Assembly: GCF_002575655.3 (NCBI RefSeq)
Contig: NC_053040.3
Location: forward strand, 151,033,148-151,097,147
From: Aegilops tauschii subsp. strangulata
Lineage: Eukaryota; Streptophyta; Magnoliopsida; Poales; Poaceae
Length of the DNA stretch: 64,000 bases
Direction: 5' to 3'
Below are positions 11,600 to 22,720 of the stretch, one piece after another (position 1 is the first letter of the stretch; each line of letters begins with the position of its first letter). A program made the translations under genes and the position numbers. Below the pieces are notes generated by a model. The model saw only the letters and a program-made list of their open reading frames with translations. It was not told where the DNA came from and searched no databases.

Positions 11600-11939
11600 C
11601 GCCTCACACCCATGCGCGTGCGTGTATGAGAGAAACGCGCATCGCTCGGCCCCGACCACCCACCGTAACCGGGAACACCCCGATATTTTCCTCGCCCTTG
11701 CTTCTACCATGGTTTTTTCTGTCATGGACGGCCCGAAGAATGTCATGCAGCTGCTTCTCCGGCCCGCCCAGGACGAAAAGCCCATTTTCTATCATGATTT
11801 TTTGTCATAGAAGTAGGACCCCACCACATCTATGATGATACCGGGTTTTGTCAAAATTATCGTCATAGAAATGTCATAAGTATGACAGAATTTTTTTCGT
11901 TAGGCCCAAAATGTCACGGATGTGTCTTTTTTTCTAGTG
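11600..11939 (-). mobile_element. CACTA element right terminus (type CACTAGAAAAAAAGACAC)
   Basis: Read on the minus strand, the sequence starting at 11939 opens CACTAGAAAAAAAGACACAT, a CACTA-type terminal repeat. The adjacent interior has ATGTCATAAG and TTGTCATAGAAGT phrases of the kind seen in Triticeae CACTA subterminal DNA. The terminus abuts the coding-like antisense ORF of a Tat element, so the element probably inserted there. A matching left terminus was not found. The repeats at 7325-11465 may belong to the same element, but this is not proven. Confidence 0.6.
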
Positions 11940-13588
11940 GGCCTTGGCCGTCGCGTCCGTTTCCTCCTTCGCCGCCTCTCTCTGCCGTTCTGCCTGCTCC
12001 CAGTCCTCGCGCGCCTCTTGCGCGTTCTTCTCCGTCGCCTCCCGGAGGTCGGCAAGCGGGTCTATGCGGCGGCTGTTGGCGGAGCTCTCCGTCCCCTCGA
12101 TGATGGAGGCGGAGGTCGACCGCTCAAGGGAGAGAGGGGCTCTATTCAAGCAAGACAAGACGAACTCAGAAGGAGTTTGCAAAAAAGACAAAGGAAAACA
12201 CAAGAAAAGACAAGCTCTTACGCAGACACCATCGGCAGCTGCTTCGGGGCCCTCTGGAACCGGGCCGCCATCGCGGCGGCCTCCTCCTGCCTAGTTGCTG
12301 CGGCCGAGCCCTTGGGTTTCTTCGGCCGGCCACCTTGCAGCTGCGTGCCGGCTCGGCACTTTGGTGCACCGCCTGGTGCAGTCGGCGCTGCTGAGGAGCT
12401 CGCCCCCGGCCTGTTGGCGACCAGAGGGCGGCGCAGCGCGTGATCCTCCTCGTCATCGTCTGGCTAGTCCTCAAGATTGACCCCTCCTCCGGAGCCGCTT
12501 GCCCCGTCACAACCGCCTGTGGCGTCGTCTTCCTCCAACGCGGCCGTCCCCAAGTCGGGGTCGTCCGCATCACTCATGGCTCGGTCCGGCAGGTACTCCT
12601 GGCCCTGCTCCAGGGCGTCGGCTGACGGCTGGGTCGTGAGGAGCTGCATCATGACCAATTGATCAGGCAGCGAAGCAGAGCCCGACAGAAAAGAAAGGAA
12701 AAGGAGTTGAGAGCTTACCGTAGGCGGCTGGTGTGCGCGGGAATATGGCCGTTTGCCGAACTGCCACTCCGATTCCGAGAGTTTGCATTTCGCAATCTCG
12801 TTCACCAGGTGGGCCACCTCCGGGGCCGACATCTCCCTAGTGCTCATCCGACACGGGTCTCGATGACCGCTCATCCGGCTGATCAGATGAGGCCGTCCTT
12901 GAAGAGGAGAACTCGGCGCTCGACAAAGGCGGTCAGCAAATCTGAGGCTTTGAGGCCCTCCGACTTCGTCATCACCCTGAGCCGGGCGACGGCGGCAGAA
13001 GTGGCCGACAACGTCCTCGGCTTGAAAGCCCAGTTGGTGCGGGGCTCAGCCGGCGGGCCAACTTTGTAGCGCCGGGTTAACGTTCTTAACATAGAAATAC
13101 GACTTTTGCCACAGCTTGACCGATTGCGTCAAGCTGATGGACGGGAAGTGGTTCCCAGCACCCGGGCGCCGCACTGCGATGAAGGCGCCGCACTGAGCCG
13201 CCTCGTTCTTGGCAGAGATGCCGATTTTGGTGTAGAAGAATTCTCCCTGGAGCTCGAGAGTGGGGAGAATGCCAAGGTAGCCTTCGCAGAGCGTGATGAA
13301 GGCCGACAGCAGCACCACCCTGTTCGGTGTGAGGTGGTGCGGCTGGAGTCGGTAGAATTTAAGAAAAGAGCGGAGAAAGCCGCTTGCCGGTTGGCCGAAG
13401 CTGCGAAGAAAGTGCGACCGAAAGATGACGTATTCACCTTCCTCTGGCGCTGGTGAAATCTCCTTTGCAGGCGGAACGCGAGCCCGGACGTAGCCCTCGC
13501 CGGGTAGCCGCCGCATGTTGCGGAGGAAGGTGATGTGGTCCTCAAGGACATTTAAGCCGTCGCAGTCACCGGCCCCATCACGTGCCAT
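11940..13588 (-). pseudogene. Antisense ORF (putative gypsy type transposon / Transposase_28 domain) of a Tat element, broken
   Basis: This lies on the strand opposite to the host element's own gag-pol direction, as its 3' LTR at 14287 shows. The start codon is at 13588. The N-terminal 180 residues hold the domain pattern shared with the other two copies in this window: a hydrophobic HFLRSFGQP, FLRSFLKFYRL, H-L-PN, then LCEGYLGI and a W-K-YFYVKN segment. That matches the family Pfam calls putative gypsy type transposon (PF04195). Its function is unknown. The frame breaks near 13050 and continues in other frames into a charged Glu/Ala/Arg-rich, coiled-coil-like C-terminal part (12203-11940). 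It is cut at 11939 by a CACTA end. Introns could explain some of the frame changes. Confidence 0.65.
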
Positions 13589-14286
13589 GGAAGCTCAAGC
13601 TCGAGGGAGGAGCAACGCGGCGATGAATGTGCAAGCCCGCCACAAGGCGACGGCGCGGCGGAGAGAACGGGCTCGGTGATGACGGGCCGCGGCAGCACTT
13701 CAGCACGACGTGGGAGTGCGGCGGCAGCAAAGAAGAAGAAGAGGAAGAAAAACGGCGGGGGTTGAGGAGGGCGCGCGTCCTAGTGCTGCTCCCCTCCTCC
13801 CCCCTACTTATAGCCCCTGGCTGCGAAGCCGAGGGGACGGGGTGTGGGGATCATGGGATTAATTGTGCCCACGACCCCACGGCCCTGCATTTACCGCACG
13901 GTAACAGCGCGAAGTAAATGCGCCATGGAACCCCAACCGTTCGCATCGGTCTCTGCGGATCCACGTGTGTGCCAAGGCCCGGTAGTGGTGGGCCCCGGCC
14001 TGCGGCGACGTCCCGTCGCACGCGTGGGTTAGCAGGCGGCCCGGCCGGCTGGCGCCACATGGTGCGCGAATAGCTGGCGGCGAGCTTGGCGCCTGGCTGG
14101 CACGCCACCCAACTCCCGCCGAGAAGTTTCAAAAACCACCAGGCGGCCTGCCTGGTCACGTCCGACTCCTGACAGTCGGCGCTCTGGAAGACGGACGAAG
14201 TGAGATCAATGAACCACACGGAGTAGGAAGCTGCTGAGGCCCCTCGCCTCTTTCAGCCACGGTACCCCACCAGCTTCGGGGACTAC
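13589..14286 (+). other. Tat spacer between antisense ORF and 3' LTR
   Basis: This is non-coding spacer of the truncated Tat element. It ends with the GGGGACTAC run directly before the LTR, where the polypurine tract is expected. Confidence 0.5.
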
Positions 14287-15469
14287 TGTCGGAGTAAATG
14301 ACCACGGGTAGCCTCATTAGCCTCCCATGGTATTTCAAGACATCAGGGCCGGCTGCGCCCCTCAAGAATCAAAGACCAAAGGCCGCCTTCTTGGGACCGG
14401 CTGGTCCATACGGCCGGCTGCCAGAAGGCGGCAAAGCACAATAGATGATCGCCGAGCGGGCCGACTCCTAGCAGGCGGCCTCCAGAGAGGCCGGCTCCTA
14501 GAAGGCAGCCCCTCCGCCCCCTTGAAGTTTGCACCACATTATGACAACGAGACGGGGCGCGGCTATAGTGCAGCCTGCCACCCCCGAATCCAGGGCAGAG
14601 CGTGGCCATAGTGCGGCGTACAGGGCGGACGTCGCCCGCCCGGCGCGGCACTGTTGCCACGCAGCCCATGACATCACCCATGGCAGAGAAGGCCATGATC
14701 CCACTACGGGCTGTCGGTACGGCCCAGGCGGCGGGCCCTACCTGTCCATGAGAAGCCAGAACGCGGCAAGCTCCCATCAGTCAGCACGGGGGAGGCCGAT
14801 TCCAGGCAGGCGGCCCTCCCCTTCCCTCAAAGTCTGTGCGCCATTAATCAGAAGAGACGGGGAGTGGCTACAGCCCGCTAGGCGGCGGCACTGTAGCCAC
14901 GCCTTCCCCAACGAAGCATGCATCATCAGTGGCATTGCCACAGTACTAAGCAGCAGGCAGGACCTGCCAGCGGTGGACGCAGCATGTCGGATAAGTACGA
15001 GACAGCCAGCAGGGCCCACCAGGCGGCGGGCCCTAGCGACCGACGGAGAAGCCGGCAACCGCAGACACTGACAGCCGGGTCCTACAACCGGCCAGATTAC
15101 CATTGTACCCCTGGGGGTAGGCCTGTATAAACCCCCAAGGCACCCATGCAAAGGGTTCAGCCTCGTTCAGAGCTTAGTCCACCCACACACAGATAGAGAG
15201 AGGAAGTTAGGCCTAGCCTTGTTCTTCTTCCCCCTCTAGAGAAACAGCTCAAGGAGCAAGCTTGTAGCCACCATTGTTGCTTGAGTGATCATGCGGAGAC
15301 CCCGCAGAGCAGGAGTAGGGGTGTTATCTCCTAGGAGATCCCTGAACCTGGGTAAGATTCGCGGGCGGGCATGTTTGCGCCTTATCCCGTTTCCTGGCAC
15401 CGGCGACGTATTATTAGCCCCCTCCATGGTAAGCCATCCTTTGGCATATGTCGCACGACACCCCCGACA
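14287..15469 (+). repeat. 3' LTR of the truncated Tat element (1183 bp)
   Basis: It starts TGTCGGAGTAAATG after GGGGACTAC and ends CCCCCGACA. A TATAAA box lies at 15126-15131, followed within about 80 bases by a GTTCAG-rich stretch, as expected for an LTR promoter. Internal phrases such as GGCGGC and CCGGCTCC are repeated. The next bases (GTTCC) would be the target duplication, but the other flank is missing because the 5' part of the element is gone. Confidence 0.7.
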
Positions 15470-15841
15470 GTTCCTTGTAATGATGTTACTAGTTGAGTCG
15501 AGAATGGTCTTGAATGAACCTGCCATGCTAGCCGAGGTGATGACGTCGCACCGATCAATGAGTTCCTCCACCACGTCATCTTTCAGATCGGGGCAAGAAT
15601 AACGGGATCGTTTCCGGCCTATTCCCTCCATGGAGAAGATGATCGAACAATGGCAGAAGGAAGGGTGAAGGCAAATGGAGGGAGGAAGAGCATGTGACAG
15701 CAGTTCCAAATTGAGAGGGAAAGGCGAAGAGGCGGTGGACGGTTGCCATAGTACACGAAGAGGCACCTGGGGAGCGAACGGTTGCCGCAGAGGATACACA
15801 CTGACGACAAGGGCCTGGTGAACCGCATGCGTATATCGCAC
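15470..15841 (-). pseudogene. Truncated ORF inside the CACTA element, weakly F-box-like
   Basis: The minus strand is open from 15841 and continues without a stop through the LTR boundary at 15469. An internal methionine near 15634 starts MEGIGRKRSRYSCPDLKDDV, followed by VEELIDRCDVIT and a serine/alanine-rich helix-like segment. The spacing of leucine/valine and the PDL-DDVVEELI run recall the start of an F-box, but the motif is short and not decisive. The downstream part was removed by the Tat insertion. It could be a captured host-gene fragment or a CACTA accessory ORF. Confidence 0.35.
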
Positions 15842-16100
15842 ACACCTTGATCTGGCTGACCGTTTCTTTTGTGTTGCCTAATCACAAACAGTTCATCCAA
15901 GTGAACCGTATGCTGTATATTGCACACACCTTCATCTGGCTGCCCGTTTCTTTTGTGTTACCTAATCACAAACAGTTCATCCAAGTGAACCGTATGCTGT
16001 GTATCACACACGCCTTCATCTGGCTGCCCGTTTCTTTTATTCCTCCTCATCGCAAACAGTTAACTGAACTGAACCGTATGCCCTTCATCGCACACACAAC
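15840..16100 (+). repeat. Three 87-bp subterminal tandem repeats
   Basis: Units start near 15840, 15926 and 16012. Each contains CTTCATCTGGCTGCCCGTTTC or a variant, CAAACAGTT and GAACCGTATG. Units of exactly 29 codons keep a spurious frame open. One to two units of the same repeat recur at 28670-28830. Confidence 0.8.
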
Positions 16101-16255
16101 TAAAATCTGAACCGTCTTTGATGCATCCGTCATCGCAAACATTTTCTACATTTTTGACAGTTTTCATACACCACTGTTTGCGATTATTGCATCGCACACA
16201 GTTTCTCGAAGGGTCTCTCATCGTAGTGTCGCGTTAGCAGCATCCTGAAGTAGTG

Positions 16256-19200
16256 ACCTCACCAGCTAATATTTATAATAGCTCCATAAATATTAGGAGG
16301 ATATGTTTAAATCGAGGGAATTCACATGGTGATTTCTCTTTATAACATATCATCCTAATATTTATGGAGCTATTATAAATATCCCATTAGTTTGGAATTA
16401 ACCGGAACACACTTGCAAATTAATTCCCATGCCTATTTCCACTTCAAGTTTCACCTCCAAGCTTTGCCAACAATTCTTTTCCCTCTTATCGAGGCCCTTC
16501 CTAAATGTTCAACATTTTGGACACTTTGTAATCCTACTCCTTGTTCAAACCATTTGAATTAAATTCAAATGCATTTGATTTAAAGCGCGCAATCTTACGC
16601 ACTCCGTTTTTCTTGGAACGAGCATATTTTTGTGATGTCCGGGAAAATTATCTGCCTGCCCAAATTCTATCTCTACCTTCCGTTCTTCTTCTTTTTCTTC
16701 TATGACATTTTTTCTGTTTTCTTGGAAAAAGAAGAAGAAGGAGAGCAGCCGCAGCACGGCCTTCTCACAGCAGTCGGCCCAGGCCATCGCGGCCTCCCGC
16801 AGCCCACCACCCAGGCCCAGTCGGCGCCCCACCTAACCCTATCCCGACCGCTCTCTCCCGATCCCCATCTCTCCCTCTCGTCCCTCCCTGCGCCGTCACT
16901 CACACACACACGCACGCATCGAGCGAGGGAGAGGAGCTCCCTTCTGCTCGCACCCTCCATGGCATTGCCTTGCTGCTCCCTCCAGCGCCCAAGCCTCCTC
17001 CTCTGCTTCGCCCCTCCTCTGCTCCCTCAGCCATGGCGCTCCGCCGTCCCTTGTCTCGCCCGCGCCGGCAACCAGCCGTAGGTCGCCACTCCGTCGCCGC
17101 TCCTCCTCCTCGTGACCCGCAGCGCCAGCGAACCTCGCCGCCGGCGACCAGCTCCCCCAGGCCGGTCTCGCCTCCCTTCTCCTCCATGCGCTGCCCCACC
17201 GGAGCTCCTTCGCCCGAGCACCAATGGAGAGGGCCTCCCGAGTCCTCCTCGCACCGTGCCAGTGAACCCGCCGACGACCTCGACCTTCAGGCCACCCCGT
17301 CGCACCCCTGCCTCCTCGACCTCCTGACTCCCTCACGCCGAAGCCGCACGGGAGACGAGCTCCCCGCAGCAGCGCCCGACCCCACGCTCGTCTCTTCGCC
17401 TGGACGGCCGCCTCGTCTGCATCTACCTCGCCGGCGAGCAGCCCGCTAGGACAGGCCAGTCCCGCTCGGAACCAGCCTCCTCCACGCGCCAAGTCCTGCG
17501 GCCGTCGCCCCTGCATCGCGCCAACTTCCTGCATCGCGCCCCTGTTGCTGTTGCCGCCAAGTCCAACGACCACCGAGCGTGGAATTCGCCAAGTACACCA
17601 CCGGCAAGACTAAAACACTGAAACGACAAGGTCGACTATGTTTTGCTGCCTCTCCAGATCGCCAAGTTCCACAAGACACAAGTACCACGACGACCGTTGT
17701 TCGCCAAGTACCCTCTCCGGATCATCAAGCTCGAATACCGATGACATGTACCACAACCGTCGCCTTGGGTTTCATCAAGTTCCTATACGACCCGTGTACA
17801 ACTACCGTCTCCCAGAAGACTTGGACTCGTCTAGTACCTCTCCAAAACGAACGTGTACCACTACTTCCACTACGACCCTCCCGAGAACGTCTACTTCCCT
17901 CAACGGACTTGATCCGTTCCAAAATGCACGTTTCGAAGGTATAACCGCCGAGACGACGCCCGTGAACGTATGTTTGTGATGTATGAGTTTCTCATGTTCG
18001 AACCGTGTCCCAATTGTCGCTTGCGCGTTCCTTGTTTCCATGCCGCCGTACCGTGGGAACCCGGTAACCGGGAGCACCCCACCATCTCTTGCGTGTTTCA
18101 CACATCCGCACAATTCTCTTTTGCGCCGGTATCTCCATGAGCTACCGGAAGCGATATGCTGCCGTGGCATCATTTTCGTTATCGTTGTCGTGGCACCCTT
18201 TTTCGTTCCACCACGATAACAAATGCTTCATAAGATTCTCTTGACCACGTTTTATAAAATTGCTTAAAAACTTGCATATGTCATTCGCATCATGATAACA
18301 ACATTTAAATGTTTACAATTGATGTTTGCATTAAAATTGCTAAATGATGTGAGGATTTTCCGGAATTATTGTTTGTTGTTCCGGCCTCATTTAAACTTGC
18401 CTAGATAGGTTGTTTAATTATGCTTCACCCCTTGCCATGGTTAACAACATTTAATATTGTTGTGCACTTAAACAAGAGCGAACTAAATAACTCGAATGTG
18501 GCATTTCGTCAATATGCAACTCGTTGCATGTTGAGCTCCACTTAACTTGTAGTTTCGTATGTGCACTTTGCCATGCCATGCCTCATTAAACCGGACATGC
18601 ATCATATTTGTTTCTTGCATCATGCCATGTGTATGTGGTGGTTGTTTACTATGTTGTTTGTTTCTTTCCGGGTTGCTTCTCTCGTTAGCTTCGGTTTCGT
18701 TCCGGGGTTGTGAGGATTCGTTCGACTACATCCGTTTGTCTTCTTCATGGACTCATTCTTCTTCCTTGCGGGATCTCAGGCAAGATGACCACCCCTCGAA
18801 ATCACTTCTATCTTTGCTTTGCTAGTTGCTCGTTCTATTGCCATGCTGCGCTACCTACCACTTGCTATATCATGCCTCCCATACTGCCATGTCAGCCCCT
18901 AACCTTTTCACCCTTCCTAGCAAACCATTGTTTGGCTAAGTTACCGCTTTTGCTCAGCCCTTCTTATAGCGTTGCTAGTTGCAGGTGAAGTTGAAGTTTG
19001 TTCCATGTCAGAACATGGATATGTTGGGATATCACAATATCTCTTATTTAATTAATGCATCTATATATCTTGGTAAAGGGTGGAAGGCTCGGCCTTATGC
19101 CTGGTGTTTTGTTCCACTTTTGCTGCCCCTAGTTTCCGTCATACCGGTGTTATGTTCCTTGATTTTGCGTTCCTTACGCGGTTGGGTGATTTATGGGACC

Positions 19201-20397
19201 CCCTTGACAGTTTGCTTTGAATAAAACTCCTCCAGCAAGGCCCAACCTTGGTTTTACCATTCGCCTACCTAAGCCTTTTTCCCTTGGGTTCTGCAGACTC
19301 AAGGGTCATCTTTATTTACCCCCCCGGGCCAGTTCTCCTTCGAGTGCTGGTCCAAACCGAGCGATGTCCGGCGCCCCCTGGGCAACCAGGGTCTATGCCA
19401 ACCCGACGTCTTGCTCATCCGGTGTGCCCTGAGAACGAGATATGTGCAGCTCCTATCGGGATTTGTCGGCACATTCGGGCGGCTTTGCTGGTCTTGTTTT
19501 ACCATTGTCGAAATGTCTTGTAAACCGGGATTCCGAGACTGATCGGGTCTTCCCGGGAGAAGGTTTATCCTTCGTTGACCGTGAGAGCTTATAATGGGCT
19601 AAGTTGGGACACCCCTGCAGGGTATTATCTTTCGAAAGCCGTGCCCGCGGTTATGTGGCAGACGGGAATTTTGTTAATATCCGGTTGTAGAGAACTTGAC
19701 ACTTGACCTTAATTAAAACGCATCAACCGCGTGTGTAGCCGTGATGGTCTCTTCTCGGCGGAGTCCGGGAAGTGAACACGGTTTCTGGGTTATGTTTGAC
19801 GTAAGTCGGAGTTCAGGATCACTTCTTGATCATTGCTAGTTCACGACCGTTCCGTTGCTTCTCTTCTCGCTCTCCTTTGCGTATGTTAGCCACCATATAT
19901 GCTTAGTGCTTGCTGCAGCTCCACCTCACTACCTTTTTTCCTTCCTATAAGCTTAAATAGTCTTGATCTCACGGGTGTGAGATTGCTGAGTCCTCGTGAC
20001 TCACAGATACTTCCAAAACAGTTGCAGGTGCCGATGATACCAGTGCAGGTGACGCAACTGAGCTCAAGTGGGAGCTCGATGAAGATCTTGTTCGTTGTGT
20101 TGTTTCTTTTCATGTTGATCAGTAGTGGTGCCCAGTTGGGACGATCAGGGATCTAGCAGTTGGGTTGTCTTCTTTTACTTTGGTTCCGTAGTCGGACCTA
20201 TGTGTGTATCTTGAATGATGTATGGTTTTATTATGTATTGTGTGAAGTGGCGATTGTAAGCCAATTCTTTATCCCATTCTTGTGCATTACATGGGATTGT
20301 GTGAAGATGACCCTTCTTGCGACAAAACCACAATGCGGTTATGCCTCTAAGTCGTGCCTCGACACGTGGGAGATATAGCCGCATCGTGGGTGTTACA
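16256..20397 (+). repeat. Tekay/Del-like LTR (solo or truncated), about 4.1 kb
   Basis: The last 1.6 kb (18779-20397) runs parallel to 55013-56629 of the complete LTR further right, including GATGACCACCCCTCG, AGTTGCAGGTGAAGTTGAAG, TTTATGGGACCCCCTTGACA and the end GGTGTTACA. The 5' half is different in sequence but similar in composition, with a GC-rich block at 16740-17560 and an AT-rich block before 18700. The GC-rich block opens several overlapping frames on both strands without any recognisable domain, so no gene is called. The start of the LTR is not defined, because the left edge coincides with the CACTA end. No internal region follows 20397. Confidence 0.6.
16269..16382. repeat. Near-perfect inverted repeat next to a CACTA end
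   Basis: The arm at 16269-16307 and the reverse complement of 16344-16382 agree over about 39 bases with one mismatch (GGAGG against GGATG). The loop is about 36 bases. It lies only 13 bases from the CACTA terminus at 16255. Confidence 0.85.
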
Positions 20398-20620
20398 ACT
20401 AGTTCATCCTCAGCCCCTCGAGGCAATCCACCACAAAGCTGGAGTAGGGTATTACACCGCAAGGTGGCCCGAACCAGGATAGACTGCTGTGTCCCTTGTC
20501 CCTTGGGTTCGTCGAGCTAGGCCGAGGAATCATTGATCAGGTAGATTGAGAGGGGAGAGTTCTTCGCACGCACCCCAGAGTTCGAACCTCTCAAGGGTCT
20601 GCGGAACCCCGAGTCCGACA
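20398..20620 (+). repeat. 3' remnant of another gypsy (Tat-like) LTR
   Basis: This is 223 bases ending GGAACCCCGAGTCCGACA. It starts ACTAGTTCATCCTCAG directly after the Tekay LTR and ends exactly where copia coding sequence resumes (GATTCCAAGAGG). The CCGACA end and GC-rich text match the 3' end of Tat-type LTRs. It probably marks an element that inserted into the copia pol gene and was itself hit by the Tekay LTR. Confidence 0.5.
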
Positions 20621-21210
20621 GATTCCAAGAGGCACCAAAGGAATCGCATCACTTAGCTGTGAAGCGAATTCTTTGATATTTGGCTTACACCCCAACACTA
20701 GGATTATGGTATCCAAAGGGCTCGGAGTTTGATCTAGTTGGATTCTCAGATGCTGATTATGCTGGTGACAAGGTTGATCTCAAGTCCACATCAGGCAGAT
20801 GTCACTTTCTTGGACGATCTCTTGTCTGTTGGTCTTCAAAGAAGAGGAACTGTGTATCACTCTCCACTACTGAATCTGAATACATTGCTGTTGGATCTTG
20901 CTGCGCTCAGCTTCTCTGGATGAAACAAATTCTCAAGGACTATGGCATCAACGTGAAGCATACGCCACTCTACTCCGACAACGAAAGCGCCATCAAGATT
21001 GCTCACAACCCAGTTCAGCACTCGAAGACAAAGCACATTCAGATCCGTCATCATTTTCTCAGAGATCATGTGTTGAACGAAGACATTGATATCATTCAGG
21101 TCAACACTGAAGAGCAATTGACAGATATCTTCACTAAGCCCTTGTATGAGAAAAGGTTTTGCAAGCTGCGGTGTGAGCTAAATATCTTAGAATCCTCGAA
21201 TGTCCTGTGA
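20621..21210 (+). pseudogene. Copia RNase H (C-terminus of pol), 5'-truncated
   Basis: RNase H removes the RNA strand during reverse transcription. Frame +1 carries FQEAPKESHHLAVKRI, a stop, then YTPTLGLWYPKG, FSDADYAGDKVDLKSTSG (first catalytic Asp region), STTESEYIA (Glu), YSDNESAIKIAHNP (Asp) and the copia-specific HIQIRHHFLRDHV and EQLTDIFTKPL. It ends at TGA 21208-21210. The RNase H core is well preserved. One stop near 20676 and the loss of everything upstream make it non-functional. Confidence 0.85.
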
Positions 21211-21524
21211 ATGGACACACATCCTAACGCTTATGCATATTGATGACTTAGATGTGCAACGCATGAAGTAACGTATATCTTCAATTAATGAAGACTTACC
21301 TTCTAGGTGTGAATACATTAATGTGAAAATTGACTTCGGAGCGCCCCGATAATTGTGCACCGTGTCTGGGTCTAATACTTCCTATATGGTGGGTAACGCC
21401 ACCACCAAACTTTCTTGAAGATTTTCATTTGGCGTCATGATTGCATTATCTTCACATTTGGTTTGTCTTCAACATTGATTTGACTTCAGTGTTTATCTTC
21501 GCCATGTTGATTTGGTATTTTCTG

Positions 21525-21597
<73 letters not shown>

Positions 21598-22720
21598 TGT
21601 GTGTGTCTGTGTTCTATCCTCTACAGCATTCACTTATAGCTATGTCTTCGAACTTGCCATTTTCTGAACTAAGTGAATGTGATCGGACCCTAACCCCTTC
21701 TATGCTTCTTCCTCAAATTCTATCTATCCAGTCATATGCATTCTGTTGACACGTGTCGAATGTCTTCATTGCGTCCGTGTCAGTTGAAGATACAGAGACA
21801 CACATTTAAAACTATTTTCAGTGCCATATCTCTTTTGCCTGGATACCGGAGAAGCCAGAACGACCACCCGACAAACCAGGCGCGCGTGGGAACATGGGAC
21901 AACTTTCAATGAGTTGATGCATGCCACACGTCCATCAGATGTGAACCACGAGGGGCACCTACATAATTGCGTTGCGCGGCCCTTCACCTTATAAATACTC
22001 ACCCATGCGGTCATTATCTCCTCTTCCACCTCGCCATCTTGCTCAAACCCTAGCACCACCGCTAGCTCGCGTCGACACCGGAGACGAAGCGCTTAGCTGC
22101 CGCGACCTCTTCGACGCCGTCCTCATGCCGGCAGCGGACCTCGTCTTCTTCGCTACCGCCGTAGGTGTCTTCCGCCGCCAAGTTAGGGTGCAGAAGATTG
22201 GACTGCTCGGCTTCTAATCTGCCCCGTCTAGCAGTTCTCCGGTGGTAAATAAAACTCACTTTTTACCGCTTTTTTGATCTGTCAAATCCATCCACTTCAA
22301 CGAAAAGTGGTTTCTACACTTACAAATCTGGATCTTTCTCTTTCTGAATCTCATATCTTGCAAAGTATATTCACGTATGCTTCATAACTAGTTAGATTCC
22401 TCACTTGTACTTATTCATGGATTCGTACAAGTCTGGAACCAACTCACTTCAAATAAGTGAATGTCTTCGCACTATGAGGTCAATATCTTCAAACTGATTT
22501 ATCTTCAAAATCTTCAGAGAATGCATATGACCTCTTCGCCTTCCCTCGCATCTTCTAATGTTGTCATAGGTGCATGTCCATGGGAGAATCCCTTGGTTCT
22601 CATAGTCTGCATTCATTTGCAGAATACTTACAGCGTCACATTGAATCTCCTGAAGCCAGTTCTTGTTTGACAAGTCATCGGAAGCCTTTCACTGTTCTGA
22701 AACCTCTCTATCTGAATATT
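21211..22720 (+). other. Copia spacer between pol and env-like ORF
   Basis: No gene is recognised. It contains the AT/GT microsatellite and a GC-rich patch at 22030-22210 whose short ORFs are not supported. Spacers here are usual in SIRE-type elements and may hold the splice acceptor for the env-like ORF. Confidence 0.5.
21525..21610 (+). repeat. Compound microsatellite (AT)13(GT)23
   Basis: Alternating AT at 21525-21550 passes directly into alternating GT at 21551-21596, followed by interrupted CTGTGTGT to about 21610. Confidence 0.95.

Larger units (their letters stand above)
15470..16255 (-). mobile_element. CACTA element terminus (type CACTACTTCAGGATGCTGCT)
   Basis: Read on the minus strand from 16255, the terminus is CACTACTTCAGGATGCTGCT. 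It is followed by GCATCGCA/TCGCA-rich subterminal repeats and then an ORF. A second copy of the same end is at 28661-29002. On the left the element is cut at 15469 by the 3' LTR of the Tat element. Confidence 0.65.

Noticed and set aside
14343..15151. Several ORFs of 120-180 residues on both strands
   Set aside because: They lie inside the Tat 3' LTR, are low-complexity and GC-rich, and have no family match.
16900..17630. Long overlapping ORFs on both strands in a GC-rich block
   Set aside because: They lie inside an LTR, have no domain, and are Pro/Ser/Arg- or Gly/Arg-rich, as expected from GC-rich DNA with few stops.
21551..21610. Plus-strand ORF with a Val/Cys alternating run
   Set aside because: It is a translation of the GT microsatellite.
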